A DNA stretch of 64,000 bases from Streptantibioticus rubrisoli (GTDB lineage Bacteria > Actinomycetota > Actinomycetes > Streptomycetales > Streptomycetaceae). Made by a program: the position numbers and the translations under genes. Each line of letters begins with the position of its first letter. The stretch's first letter is position 1. The notes under the pieces were generated by a model. It saw only the letters and a list, made by a program, of their open reading frames with translations, did not search any database and had not been told where the DNA came from. The DNA is taken from NCBI RefSeq assembly GCF_024436055.1, contig NZ_JANFNH010000023.1, positions 1-64,000 of the forward strand, given 5' to 3'. This document shows, piece after piece, positions 44,986 through 53,823 of this stretch.

Positions 44986-46503
44986 CTACGGCCGACGAAG
45001 CGCGTTGGCGGCGTCCGGGCCGCCCGCCAGCTCGGTCTCCAGCAACTGCTTGCCCAGCAGCTCCGGGTCGGGCAGCTCCATCGGGTACTCGCCGTCGAAG
45101 CACGCGCGGCACAGGTTGGGCTTGGCGATCGTGGTCGCCTCGACCATGGCGTCGATGGAGATGTAGGCCAGCGAGTCGGCGCCCAGCGACTTGCCGATCT
45201 CCTCGACCGACATGCCGTTGGCGATCAGCTCGGCGCGGGTGGCGAAGTCGATGCCGAAGAAGCAGGGCCACTTCACCGGCGGCGAGGAGATCCGTACGTG
45301 CACCTCGGCCGCACCGGCCTCGCGCAGCATCCGGACCAGCGCGCGCTGGGTGTTGCCGCGGACGATCGAGTCGTCCACGACCACCAGGCGCTTGCCCCGG
45401 ATGACCTCCTTGAGCGGGTTGAGCTTCAGCCGGATGCCCAGCTGGCGGATGGTCTGCGAGGGCTGGATGAAGGTTCGGCCGACGTAGGAGTTCTTCACCA
45501 GGCCGGAGCCGTACGGAATGCCGCTCTCCTCGGCGTAGCCGACGGCGGCCGGGGTGCCGGACTCCGGCGTCGCTATCACCAGGTCGGCCTCGACCGGCGC
45601 CTCCTTGGCCAGCCTGCGGCCCATCTCCACGCGGGAGAGGTAGACGTTGCGGCCCGCGATGTCGGTGTCCGGGCGCGCCAGGTAGACGTACTCGAAGACG
45701 CAGCCCTTCGGCCTGGCCTCGGCGAACCGGGAGGAGCGCACACCGTTCTCGTCGATGGCGATCAGCTCGCCCGGATCCACCTCGCGGATGAAGGTCGCGC
45801 CCACGATGTCCAGCGCGGCGGTCTCCGAGGCGACCACCCAGCCGCGCTCCAGCCGACCGAGCACCAGCGGGCGGACGCCCTGCGGGTCACGGGCCGCGTA
45901 GAGCGTCTGCTCGTCCATGAAGACCAGGCAGAACGCGCCCTTGACCCGCGGCAGCACCCGCCGCGCCGCGTCCTCCACGGGCAGCGGCTTGCCGTCCTCG
46001 TCGACCTGGCCCGCGAGCAGCGCGGTGACCAGGTCGGTGTCGTTGGTGGCCGCCACGTTGGTGGCCCGACCGTCGCCCTGCGGGAGCTCGGCGACCAGTT
46101 CGGCCAGCTCCGCGGTGTTGACCAGGTTGCCGTTGTGGCCCAGGGCGATGGAGCCGTGGGCGGTGGCCCGGAAGGTCGGCTGGGCGTTCTCCCACACCGA
46201 GGCGCCGGTGGTCGAGTAGCGCGCGTGACCGACGGCGATGTGGCCCTTGAGGGAGCCGAGGGAGGTCTCGTCGAAGACCTGGGAGACCAGGCCCATGTCC
46301 TTGAAGACCAGGATCTGGGAGCCGTTGCTCACTGCGATGCCCGCGGACTCCTGTCCGCGGTGTTGCAGGGCGTACAGCCCGAAATAGGTGAGCTTGGCGA
46401 CCTCTTCGCCCGGGGCCCAGACGCCGAAGACGCCACAAGCGTCCTGGGGGCCTTTCTCGCCGGGAAGGAGATCGTGGTTGAGTCGTCCGTCACCACGTGG
46501 CAC
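44986..46503 (-). CDS. purF: amidophosphoribosyltransferase
   Basis: PurF catalyses the committed step of purine synthesis, PRPP plus glutamine to phosphoribosylamine. The 505-residue protein has the Cys-nucleophile glutaminase domain after a short propeptide (DACGVFGVWAPGE; Cys at about 23 becomes N-terminal after cleavage), then a PRTase domain with the PRPP loop VVVDDSIVRGNT (about 368-379). Four cysteines for an iron-sulphur cluster can be placed at CGVF, CLVF, CFFGID and CRACFDG positions. The upstream promoter region is only about 85 bp. Confidence 0.97.
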   Translation of the reverse strand: MPRGDGRLNHDLLPGEKGPQDACGVFGVWAPGEEVAKLTYFGLYALQHRGQESAGIAVSNGSQILVFKDMGLVSQVFDETSLGSLKGHIAVGHARYSTTGASVWENAQPTFRATAHGSIALGHNGNLVNTAELAELVAELPQGDGRATNVAATNDTDLVTALLAGQVDEDGKPLPVEDAARRVLPRVKGAFCLVFMDEQTLYAARDPQGVRPLVLGRLERGWVVASETAALDIVGATFIREVDPGELIAIDENGVRSSRFAEARPKGCVFEYVYLARPDTDIAGRNVYLSRVEMGRRLAKEAPVEADLVIATPESGTPAAVGYAEESGIPYGSGLVKNSYVGRTFIQPSQTIRQLGIRLKLNPLKEVIRGKRLVVVDDSIVRGNTQRALVRMLREAGAAEVHVRISSPPVKWPCFFGIDFATRAELIANGMSVEEIGKSLGADSLAYISIDAMVEATTIAKPNLCRACFDGEYPMELPDPELLGKQLLETELAGGPDAANALRRP

Positions 46504-46587
46504 GACACCGAGTCTAGGGCAGGCCCTCCCATGGTCCGAACCGGGGATCGATGCGACCCCGGAGGGTGACGCGACCGGGACGCCAGG

Positions 46588-47316
46588 TCACCCCAGCACT
46601 GGCAGGCATCCCGACAGATCGGCCCGTTCACCGCTGGCCGTCAGCAGCGCGCGGTCCAGCGCCTGCGCCCAGGTGATGCGGCCGGTGGCCAGCCGGATCC
46701 AGGTCAGCGGGTCGGTCTCCACCACGTTCGGCGGTGTGCCGCGGGTGTGCCGCGGCCCTTCGACGCACTGCACGGCCGCGTACGGCGGCACCCTGACCTC
46801 GACGGAGTTGCCGGGCACGGCCTCGGCGAGCGCGTCGGCGAGCAGCCTTGTGGTGGCGGCCAGCGCCTGACGGTCGAGGGGGATGTCGAGGCCGGTGGCG
46901 TCGGCGAGGTCGTCGGTGCGCACGACGAGTTCGGCCAACCGGGTCACCGCGAAGCGGACCATCCGGTCAGGCAGCGGCCCGGTCAGGTCGGCTTCCAGCG
47001 CGCCCACGGCACGGGCCAGCCGATCGGTGACATCCGCGGTTTCCTCGGCCGCCTCGCGGGTGTCGGTGTCCAGCACTTCGGCGAGGTCGGCTACGGCTGG
47101 CGCCTTCGCGGTCAGCGCGTGAGACGTCGCCTCCGCTTGCCGCGCGATGCGCGCGACGAGCTCCCGCACGGTCCAGCCGCCGACTCGCGTCGGCTGCTGG
47201 AGCGCCTCGGGGGCCAGCCCCCGTACCGCCTCAGCCACCGCCCGCGCCTGCGCCACGAGGGCGTGACGGGTCTTGTCGGGGTCGTAGGACCGGGCTTTGC
47301 GCGTACGGGGTGGCAT
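46588..47316 (-). CDS. maleylpyruvate isomerase/DinB-type and sterol-carrier-like protein
   Basis: The 242-residue protein has an N-terminal four-helix domain of the mycothiol-dependent maleylpyruvate isomerase/DinB type (WTVRELVARIARQAE matches the conserved Trp-His helix, with the His replaced) and a C-terminal sterol-carrier-like part (VEVRVPPYAAVQCVEG ... TWIRLATGR). Metal-ligand histidines are largely absent, so enzyme activity is uncertain. The frame is open 19 codons upstream; MPPRTRKARSY is chosen as it begins the conserved part. It stands between purF and purL. Confidence 0.8.
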   Translation of the reverse strand: MPPRTRKARSYDPDKTRHALVAQARAVAEAVRGLAPEALQQPTRVGGWTVRELVARIARQAEATSHALTAKAPAVADLAEVLDTDTREAAEETADVTDRLARAVGALEADLTGPLPDRMVRFAVTRLAELVVRTDDLADATGLDIPLDRQALAATTRLLADALAEAVPGNSVEVRVPPYAAVQCVEGPRHTRGTPPNVVETDPLTWIRLATGRITWAQALDRALLTASGERADLSGCLPVLG

Positions 47317-47396
47317 ACGCGCAGCGTATCCGCCTCCCGCGGGGGGTGCGGTTCCGTTTGGGGCCAGCCCCAAGTGCCGTCGGGGTTATGGCAGTT

Positions 47397-47580
47397 CGGC
47401 ACCGCCGGTCTCCGCCGTCGCGGTTGCTCGCCGTTGCGGCGGGATGGGGTGCGGGGGGTTGCCCCCCGCACCCCCGCAAGGCGTACGGGCCAAGCCCCCG
47501 GCACCCCGCGCGCTCGGGGCGGGTAGTTCCTTCCGCCGCGACGGCGAGCAACCACACCCGACCGGCCCGGCGGTGCCGCA
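47397..47580. repeat. MITE-like inverted-repeat element with central hairpin
   Basis: Outer arms of about 48 bases (47397-47444 and 47529-47580) are imperfect inverted repeats, for example CGGTTGCTCGCCGTTGCGGC against its near complement at 47530-47552. Between them a perfect 13-base hairpin (GGGGTGCGGGGGG, loop TTG) sits at 47446-47474. It carries no gene and lies between two minus-strand genes. It could act as a terminator for the downstream-facing gene, a small mobile element, or both. Confidence 0.6.
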
Positions 47581-47629
47581 GCGCCCATCAGCGGCCTCCG
47601 GCCGCGGGCACCGCACCCCGGAAAGCGCC

Positions 47630-49879
47630 TCAGCCCAGCAGTGCCGGGATCGTGCCCTCGTAGGCCTCGCGCAGCGCGGCCAGCGTGATGCTGAACTGAC
47701 CCTGGACCTCCAGCGCGTCGCCGTCCACCACGCCGATGCGTGTGGCCGCCAGGCCGCGCGCCCGGCACATGTCGGTGAACCGAAGCTCCTCGCTGCGCGG
47801 CACCGAGACCACCGCCCGCCCCGCGGACTCGGAGAACAGCGCGACGAACGGGTCAGCCCCCTCCGGGATCACGATCCGGGCGCCGTTGCCGCCCTTGAGA
47901 CAGGACTCCACCAGCGCCTGCACCAGCCCTCCGTCGGACAGGTCGTGCGCCGCGTCGATCATCCCGTCCCGCGAGCCGGAGATCAGGATCTCGGCCAGCA
48001 GCTTCTCCCGCTCAAGGTCGACCTTGGGCGGCAGCCCGCCCAGGTGGCCGTGCGCGACCTGCGACCATGCGGAACCGCCGAACTCCTCCCGGGTCTCCCC
48101 CAGCAGGTAGATCAGCTGCCCCTCCTCCGCGAACGCCATCGGCGTGCGGCGGGTGACATCGTCGATCACCCCGAGCACCGCGACCACCGGCGTCGGGTGG
48201 ATGGCGGTCTCGCCGGTCTGGTTGTACAGGGAGACGTTTCCGCCGGTGACCGGAGTGCCCAGCACCTGGCAGGCGTCGGCGAGCCCCCGCGTCGCCTCGG
48301 CGAACTGCCACATCACGCCCGGGTCCTCGGGCGAGCCGAAGTTGAGACAGTCGGAGACGGCCAGCGGCCTGGCGCCGGTCGCCGCGACGTTGCGGTACGC
48401 CTCGGCCAGCGCCAACTGCGCACCCGCGTACGGGTCGAGCTTGGCATAGCGCCCGTTGCCGTCGGTGGCCACCGCGACGCCGAGGTTGGTCTCCTCGTCG
48501 ATGCGGACCATGCCGGAGTCCTCCGGCTGCGCCAGCACCGTGTTGCCCAGCACGTACTTGTCGTACTGCGCGGTGATCCAGGACTTCGACGCCTGGTTGG
48601 GGCTGGCCACCAACCGCAGTACGGCGTCGCGCAGTTCGTCAGCGTTCTCCGGGCGCGGCAGCCTGTTCGCGTCGTCGGCCTGCAGCGCGTCCTGCCACTG
48701 CGGACGGGCGTACGGCCGCTCGTACACCGGCCCCTCGTGGGCGACGGTGCGCGGCGGTACGTCCACGATCTGCTCGCCGTGCCAGAAGATCTCCAGCCGG
48801 TCGCCGTCAGTGACCTCGCCGATGACGGTGGCGATGACGTCCCACTTCTCGCAGATCTCCAGGAAGCGGTCGACGTTGTGCGGCTCGACGACCGCGCACA
48901 TCCGCTCCTGGGACTCGCTCATCAGGATTTCCTCGGGGCTGAGCGTGGCGTCCCGCAGCGGCACCGTGTCCAGCTCGATGCGCATGCCGCCGGTACCGGC
49001 GGACGCCAACTCGCTGGTGGCGCAGGACAGTCCGGCACCGCCGAGGTCCTGGATACCGACGACCAGCTTCTCCCGGAAGATCTCCAGGGTGCACTCGATG
49101 AGCAGCTTCTCCTGGAAGGGGTCACCGACCTGGACGGCCGGACGCTTGGTCGGACCGGTCGACTCGAACGTCTCGGAGGCCAGCACCGAGACACCGCCGA
49201 TGCCGTCGCCGCCGGTGCGGGCGCCGTACAGGATCACCTTGTTGCCGGGGCCGGAGGCCTTGGCGAGGTGGATGTCCTCGTGCCTCATCACGCCCACGCA
49301 CAGCGCGTTGACCAGCGGATTGCCCTGGTAGCAGGGGTCGAAGACGACCTCGCCGCCGATGTTGGGCAGGCCCAGGCAGTTGCCGTAGCCGCCGATGCCC
49401 GCGACCACGCCGTGCGCGACGCGCTTGGTGTCGGCCTCGTCGGGGTCGCCGAACCGCAGCGGGTCCATCACCGCGACCGGCCGGGCGCCCATCGCCAGGA
49501 TGTCGCGCACGATGCCGCCGACACCGGTGGCCGCGCCCTGGTAGGGCTCGATGTACGAGGGGTGGTTGTGCGACTCGACCTTGAAGGTCACCGCGTACCC
49601 CTGGCCGACGTCGACCACGCCCGCGTTCTCGCCGATGCCGACCAGCATCGCCGAGCTGGCCGGGGCCTTCTCGCCGAACTGCCGCAGGTGCACCTTGCTG
49701 GACTTGTACGAGCAGTGCTCGGACCACATCACCGAGTACATGGCCAGCTCGGCGCCGGTCGGGCGGCGGCCGAGGATGCCGGTGATCCGCTCGTACTCGT
49801 CGGGCTTCAGGCCGAGTTCGGCCCACGGCAGGGCGGTGTCGGGGGTCTGCTCCGCGTTCTTGACGGTGTCGAGGGTCAT
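47630..49879 (-). CDS. purL: phosphoribosylformylglycinamidine synthase, large subunit
   Basis: PurL makes FGAM from FGAR, ATP and ammonia supplied by PurQ. The 749-residue protein is the small-PurL type of Gram-positive and actinobacterial genomes. Signatures include [12 protein letters not shown], the ATP-binding [21 protein letters not shown] and a second AIRS-like half with [12 protein letters not shown] and HDLSDGGL. The frame is open further upstream inside purQ; the ATG chosen overlaps the purQ stop (TAATG) and matches family starts. It is the last gene of purS-purQ-purL. Confidence 0.97.
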   Translation of the reverse strand: MTLDTVKNAEQTPDTALPWAELGLKPDEYERITGILGRRPTGAELAMYSVMWSEHCSYKSSKVHLRQFGEKAPASSAMLVGIGENAGVVDVGQGYAVTFKVESHNHPSYIEPYQGAATGVGGIVRDILAMGARPVAVMDPLRFGDPDEADTKRVAHGVVAGIGGYGNCLGLPNIGGEVVFDPCYQGNPLVNALCVGVMRHEDIHLAKASGPGNKVILYGARTGGDGIGGVSVLASETFESTGPTKRPAVQVGDPFQEKLLIECTLEIFREKLVVGIQDLGGAGLSCATSELASAGTGGMRIELDTVPLRDATLSPEEILMSESQERMCAVVEPHNVDRFLEICEKWDVIATVIGEVTDGDRLEIFWHGEQIVDVPPRTVAHEGPVYERPYARPQWQDALQADDANRLPRPENADELRDAVLRLVASPNQASKSWITAQYDKYVLGNTVLAQPEDSGMVRIDEETNLGVAVATDGNGRYAKLDPYAGAQLALAEAYRNVAATGARPLAVSDCLNFGSPEDPGVMWQFAEATRGLADACQVLGTPVTGGNVSLYNQTGETAIHPTPVVAVLGVIDDVTRRTPMAFAEEGQLIYLLGETREEFGGSAWSQVAHGHLGGLPPKVDLEREKLLAEILISGSRDGMIDAAHDLSDGGLVQALVESCLKGGNGARIVIPEGADPFVALFSESAGRAVVSVPRSEELRFTDMCRARGLAATRIGVVDGDALEVQGQFSITLAALREAYEGTIPALLG

Positions 49880-50553
49880 TACGCTTTCACCAACTGCTTC
49901 AGGATCGAGGTGAAGAATCCGAGGCCCTCGGTCGTCGGGCCGGTGAGCGGCTCGACGGCGTGCTCGGGGTGCGGCATCAGGCCGACCACGTTTCCGGCCT
50001 CGTTGGTGATGCCGGCGATGTCGCGGCGCGAGCCGTTGGGGTTCAGCTCCAGGTAGCGGGCGACGACCCGGCCTTCGGCCTCCAGCATGTCCAGGGTGCG
50101 CTCGTCGGCGACGTAGCCGCCCTCGCCGTTCTTCAGCGGGACGGTGATCTCCTGGCCCTGCGTGTAGTCCGCGGTCCAGGCGGTCGAGGCGTTCTCGATG
50201 CGCAGCTTCTGGTCGCGGCAGATGAAGTGCAGGTGGTCGTTGCGGGTCAACGCGCCGGGCAGCAGGTGGGATTCGCACAGGATCTGGAACCCGTTGCAGA
50301 TGCCGAGCACCGGCAGTCCCTGCTTGGCGCCCTCGATGATCAGCTCCATGATCGGCGAGAACCGGGCGATGGCGCCGCAGCGCAGGTAGTCCCCATAGGA
50401 GAAACCACCCGGCAGCACGACCGCGTCGACCTGCTTGAGGTCCTTGTCGCGGTGCCACAGCGAAACCGGCTCGGCCCCGGCGAGCTTCACCGCGCGCAGC
50501 GCGTCCCGGTCGTCGAGCGAACCGGGAAAGGTGACGACACCGACCCGACTCAC
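49879..50553 (-). CDS. purQ: phosphoribosylformylglycinamidine synthase, glutaminase subunit
   Basis: PurQ (224 residues) hydrolyses glutamine and channels ammonia to PurL. It is a class I amidotransferase with the nucleophile in [11 protein letters not shown] (Cys about residue 88) and the catalytic His-Glu in PHPEHAVEP near the C-terminus. The GTG start overlaps the purS stop as GTGA, and its stop overlaps the purL start, indicating coupled translation of the three subunits. Confidence 0.97.
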   Translation of the reverse strand: MSRVGVVTFPGSLDDRDALRAVKLAGAEPVSLWHRDKDLKQVDAVVLPGGFSYGDYLRCGAIARFSPIMELIIEGAKQGLPVLGICNGFQILCESHLLPGALTRNDHLHFICRDQKLRIENASTAWTADYTQGQEITVPLKNGEGGYVADERTLDMLEAEGRVVARYLELNPNGSRRDIAGITNEAGNVVGLMPHPEHAVEPLTGPTTEGLGFFTSILKQLVKA

Positions 50554-50795
50554 GACTCCACCCGCACGGTGAAGTCCTCGATCACGGTGTTGGCGAGGAA
50601 ACTCTCGGCGATCTTGTGGATACGTGCGAGGGCGTCGTCGTCGACCGGCCCCTCTACTTCGAGTTCGAATCGCTTGCCCTGACGAACGTCCGAGATGCCT
50701 TCGAAGCCCAGGCGAGGAAGTGCGCGCTGCACCGCCTGTCCCTGGGGGTCGAGGATCTCCGGCTTGAGCATGACGTCGACTACGACGCGTGCCAC
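50550..50795 (-). CDS. purS: phosphoribosylformylglycinamidine synthase subunit PurS
   Basis: PurS (81 residues) bridges PurL and PurQ in the FGAM synthase complex. The sequence [19 protein letters not shown] and [16 protein letters not shown] is diagnostic. The open frame runs about 110 codons further upstream, but only the GTG used here, with CCGGGAG eight bases before it, gives a normal PurS length. It is the first gene of the operon. Confidence 0.95.
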   Translation of the reverse strand: MARVVVDVMLKPEILDPQGQAVQRALPRLGFEGISDVRQGKRFELEVEGPVDDDALARIHKIAESFLANTVIEDFTVRVES

Positions 50796-51162
50796 GTGCA
50801 CTCCCGGTGGTGTGGTGCGTGAGGTGACCTCGAAGGTGACGGCTGTGGCGACCTCCGAAGTGCTCTCAGCGTACCCGCCTGGAAAATCTACGCGCATAGA
50901 TATCCCCGTCGCCCCATCACGGTTATGCATCGACCGGGGTAACCTCTGTGGAAAACGCAAGGAAAACCGTATGGTCCCGATTGCGGTGCGATGAAGCAGG
51001 GAAATGTGCCACAGCTTCCACTCGCAATACCGTCCATTGGGCAAATCAAAACGCATTGACCCCGACCAGCCGGCCGCGGCACATCTCCGCACGTCAGGGC
51101 GGACGACATGGGTACCGATAGGCACCTAATGCAGCCGTTGCCGCACGAAAGGACCGATATCC
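50796..51162. promoter_or_regulatory. divergent region between purS and lsr2
   Basis: These 367 bp must carry the promoters of purS-purQ-purL and lsr2. The sequence is relatively AT-rich at 50880-51060. A short inverted repeat ATCTA-CGCGCA-TAGAT at 50886-50901 lies about 90 bp upstream of purS and is a candidate operator. No PurR box or riboswitch was recognised. Confidence 0.45.
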
Positions 51163-51480
51163 ATGGCGCAGCGCGTGGTGGTCACCCTCTCCGACGACAT
51201 CGACGGCGGCGAGGCAGAGGAAACGGTCGCGTTCGGCCTTGACGGCAAGACTTACGAGATCGACCTGTCCGCCGCGAATGCGGACAAGCTCCGCGACGCG
51301 CTGATGCCTTACCTGAAGGCGGGGCGCCGCCGCAGCCGGTCGGGCAAGACCTACCAGCGGACGTCGGTCGCGCCGGACCCGGCGGCGGTTCGCGCCTGGG
51401 CGCGTTCGCACGGGTTCGACGTGCCGCCGCGGGGGCGGATCCCCAAGAAGGTGTACGAGGCGTTCGACGCCGCCCGGTAG
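51163..51480 (+). CDS. lsr2: Lsr2 family nucleoid-associated silencer
   Basis: The 105-residue protein has the Lsr2 dimerisation domain (VVVTLSDDIDGGEAEETVAF and LDGKTYEIDLS) and the C-terminal DNA-binding domain VRAWARSHGFDVPPRGRIP, where RGR is the AT-hook-like motif that enters the minor groove. Lsr2 coats AT-rich, often horizontally acquired DNA and silences specialised-metabolite genes in Streptomyces. It starts with an ATG about nine bases after AAAGGA. Single gene, followed by a hairpin at 51485. Confidence 0.95.
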   Translation: MAQRVVVTLSDDIDGGEAEETVAFGLDGKTYEIDLSAANADKLRDALMPYLKAGRRRSRSGKTYQRTSVAPDPAAVRAWARSHGFDVPPRGRIPKKVYEAFDAAR

Positions 51481-51604
51481 CGGTCCTGGGGCTTCGCCCC
51501 GGCCTTCGGGCGACGGAGGGTGGGGGGCGTCACGACCAGGCGCCGGGCGAATCCGGACGCACACCCCCATATGCCAACTCCCCGCACGGAGTTGGCGGCT
51601 CGAT

Positions 51605-51636
51605 TGGACAGACGCCCCCGGTGATCAGCTAAAGTC
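51605..51636 (+). promoter_or_regulatory. possible promoter of the tRNA-Gly pair
   Basis: TTGGACA and TAAAGT are spaced by about 19 bases, ending 48 bp before the first tRNA-Gly. The spacing is slightly long. Confidence 0.45.
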
Positions 51637-51683
51637 TGAAGCGCGCCGGGGGCGAGGCCGAAAGGCCGAAGCCACCGAACCGC

Positions 51684-51755
51684 GCGGGTGTAGCTCAGTA
51701 GTAGAGCGCCCCTTTTCCAAAGGGGAGGCGCAGTGTGCGATTCCTGTCACCCGCT
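51684..51755 (+). tRNA. tRNA-Gly-like gene (anticodon TCC) with degraded T arm
   Basis: Acceptor (GCGGGTG/CACCCGC), D-stem (GCTC/GAGC) and anticodon stem with loop TTTCCAA are fully paired, anticodon at 51716-51718. The T arm is not: CAGTG cannot pair with CCTGT beyond two positions, the loop reads TGCGATT so position 55 is G, and the D loop has AG where GG (18-19) is expected. It could be a pseudogene or a tRNA with a special, non-ribosomal role. Confidence 0.8.
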
Positions 51756-51832
51756 CCGACGGCCCTACCGGTCGATTCGATCAGGTAGAGTGGTCAGCGC
51801 ACCGGGCGGTGAAAGCCGCTCGGCGGCAACAT

Positions 51833-51905
51833 GCGGACGTAGCTCAGTTGGTAGAGCGCAACCTTGCCAAGGTTGAGGTCGCGAGTTCGAGCCTCGTCGT
51901 CCGCT
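51833..51905 (+). tRNA. tRNA-Gly (anticodon GCC)
   Basis: A normal 73-nt cloverleaf with acceptor GCGGACG pairing CGTCCGC, anticodon loop TTGCCAA and T-loop TTCGAGC. An identical copy lies at 55722-55794. Confidence 0.97.
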
Positions 51906-51912
51906 CCAGCGA

Positions 51913-51951
51913 AAGGGATCCACCCCGCAAGGGGCGGGTCCCTTCTTTTTT
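51913..51951 (+). terminator. terminator after tRNA-Gly
   Basis: An inverted repeat running from AAGGGA to TCCCTT with CCCCG/CGGGG inside, ending in CTTTTTT, starts eight bases after the tRNA. The T-tract makes it a classical intrinsic terminator. Confidence 0.88.
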
Positions 51952-52053
51952 GCGCTGCTTTGCGCTCCTTTGCACTCTCCCAATGACAAATGTCATCAGC
52001 ACTGATGACACCGCGCACCGCCCAGCGCCCCGGCACGGCGGAACGCTGGAGGC

Positions 52054-53046
52054 ATGCGTACCGACACCGCCACTGACCGGCATGTGATCGAGGCCACCGC
52101 CCTCCGCCGCCGCTATCGAGCCTCCGGCTCCAAAGCCACCAAACGCAACAGCGCGAACACCAGCCCCACCGCCACCCGCGGTTTCGAGGCCGTACGCGGC
52201 GTCTCCTTCACCGTGGCCCGGGGCGAACTGTTCGCGCTGCTGGGGACCAACGGCGCGGGCAAGACCTCGACCGTCGAGTTGCTGGAGGGACTGGCCGCGC
52301 CCTCGGGCGGCCAGGTGCGAGTGCTGGGGCACGACCCGTACCTGGACCGCGCCGCCGTCCGGCCGCGGATCGGCGTGATGCTGCAGGAGGGCGGGTTCCC
52401 GTCCGACCTGACCGTGCGGGAGACGGTCCGCATGTGGGCGGGGTGCACGACAGACGCCCGTCCTGCGGCCGAAGCGCTGGAGATGGTCGGCCTCACCGGC
52501 CGCGCCGAGGTGCGGGTCAAGATGCTGTCCGGAGGCGAACGGCGCCGCCTGGACCTGGCGTTGGCCCTGCTCGGCAACCCGGAGCTGCTGTTCCTGGACG
52601 AGCCGACCACCGGCCTGGACGCCGAAGTGCGCCGGGAAACCTGGGAGTTGGTGCGGCACCTGCGCGACCAGGGCACCACCATCGTGCTGACCACTCACTA
52701 CCTGGACGAGGCGGAGGCGCTCGCCGACCGGCTGGCGATCATGCGCAGGGGCCGGATCGTGGCTTCCGGCACCCCCGCCGAGGTGACCGCGGCGCGCCCG
52801 GCCCGGATCCGGTTCGAACTGCCGCCCGCGGTCTCGGCGGGCGAGCTGCCGCTGTCCGTACCCGCGGCGGTGCACGGCCGCCGGGTGGAGGTGCGGACCG
52901 AACGGCTGCAGGAGGCGCTGACCGAACTCCTGCTGTGGGCAAGGGACAAACAACTGGAACTCGTCGGGCTGGACGCCCGGTCCGCCTCGCTCGAAGAGGC
53001 GTTCTTGGACATCGCCACGGGCGAGGGGGAGGAGCTGGCCGCATGA
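52054..53046 (+). CDS. ABC transporter ATP-binding protein
   Basis: The 330-residue ATPase has Walker A LLGTNGAGKTST (about residues 59-70), the Q-loop, signature MLSGGERRRLDL, Walker B LLFLDEPTTGLD and the switch His in TTHYLDEAEAL. A C-terminal regulatory stretch of about 80 residues is typical of drug-exporter (DrrA/NodI-type) ATPases. It is joined by an ATGA overlap to an ABC-2 permease gene and then to a sensor kinase and response regulator, an arrangement of regulated drug or peptide efflux. Confidence 0.93.
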   Translation: MRTDTATDRHVIEATALRRRYRASGSKATKRNSANTSPTATRGFEAVRGVSFTVARGELFALLGTNGAGKTSTVELLEGLAAPSGGQVRVLGHDPYLDRAAVRPRIGVMLQEGGFPSDLTVRETVRMWAGCTTDARPAAEALEMVGLTGRAEVRVKMLSGGERRRLDLALALLGNPELLFLDEPTTGLDAEVRRETWELVRHLRDQGTTIVLTTHYLDEAEALADRLAIMRRGRIVASGTPAEVTAARPARIRFELPPAVSAGELPLSVPAAVHGRRVEVRTERLQEALTELLLWARDKQLELVGLDARSASLEEAFLDIATGEGEELAA

Positions 53047-53810
53047 GGACGACCAGGATGAGGCGGTTGGCGGCGCTGGGCCGCGCCGAGGCGACCTTGC
53101 TGTGGCGCAACCGGTCGGCGGCGTTCATGGCCCTGGCCATGCCGTTGATCATGATCTACGCGATGCACTCCACCACCGCCCGGATGCACCTCGGAAAGAT
53201 CGGCATGACCGCCACCGCGGTGTCGGTGACCGGCGGGATCGGCATGATCCTGGTCCTCGTCGTCTACGCCAACCTGGTGCCCGCCTACGTCACCCGCCGC
53301 GAGCAGCTGGTGCTCAAGCGGCTGCGCACCGGAGAGCCGACGGACCTGGAGATCCTCACCGGTACCGCACTGCCCGCGGTGGTGGTGGCCCTCGCGCAGT
53401 GCGCCGCACTGGTCGTCGCCGGAACCGCGGTGCTCGACCTGTCGGCACCCCAGCGGCCGGAACTGCTGCTGCTTGGCGCAGCGTTGGGCATACCGCTGAT
53501 GGTGGCCTGCGCCGCGGTGACGACCGTCGTCACCCGTAGCGCCGAGGTCGCCCAGCTGACCACGATGCCGCTGTGGATGATCACACTCGCCGGATCGGGG
53601 CTGTTCGTGCCGCTGGAGATCATGCCGCACCAACTCGCCGATGTCTGCCGCCTGTTGCCGATGACCCCGGTCGTGGACCTGTTCCGCACTGGCTGGCTGG
53701 GCGGCGCCGACGCGATGCGGGTGGTGCGGGACGTGCTGACCGCGGGGGTCTGGCTCGGTGTGGCGGGATGGGCTGTGCGACGGTGGTTCCGCTGGGAGCC
53801 GAGGCGTTGA
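53043..53810 (+). CDS. ABC-2 type transporter permease
   Basis: The 255-residue protein has six membrane helices starting at SAAFMALAMPLIMIYAMHS, the ABC-2 layout. Its ATG overlaps the ATPase stop codon. It should form the membrane pore for the adjacent ATPase, probably as a dimer, exporting an unknown compound. The motif LFVPLEIMPHQLADV before the last helices is typical of the DrrB-like permeases. Confidence 0.9.
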   Translation: MRTTRMRRLAALGRAEATLLWRNRSAAFMALAMPLIMIYAMHSTTARMHLGKIGMTATAVSVTGGIGMILVLVVYANLVPAYVTRREQLVLKRLRTGEPTDLEILTGTALPAVVVALAQCAALVVAGTAVLDLSAPQRPELLLLGAALGIPLMVACAAVTTVVTRSAEVAQLTTMPLWMITLAGSGLFVPLEIMPHQLADVCRLLPMTPVVDLFRTGWLGGADAMRVVRDVLTAGVWLGVAGWAVRRWFRWEPRR

Positions 53811-53823
53811 GGGGGTAGTTCCG

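Noticed and set aside
47297-50056. 919-codon plus-strand frame over purL and purQ
   Set aside because: Antisense to two certain purine genes; no ribosome-binding site or domain.
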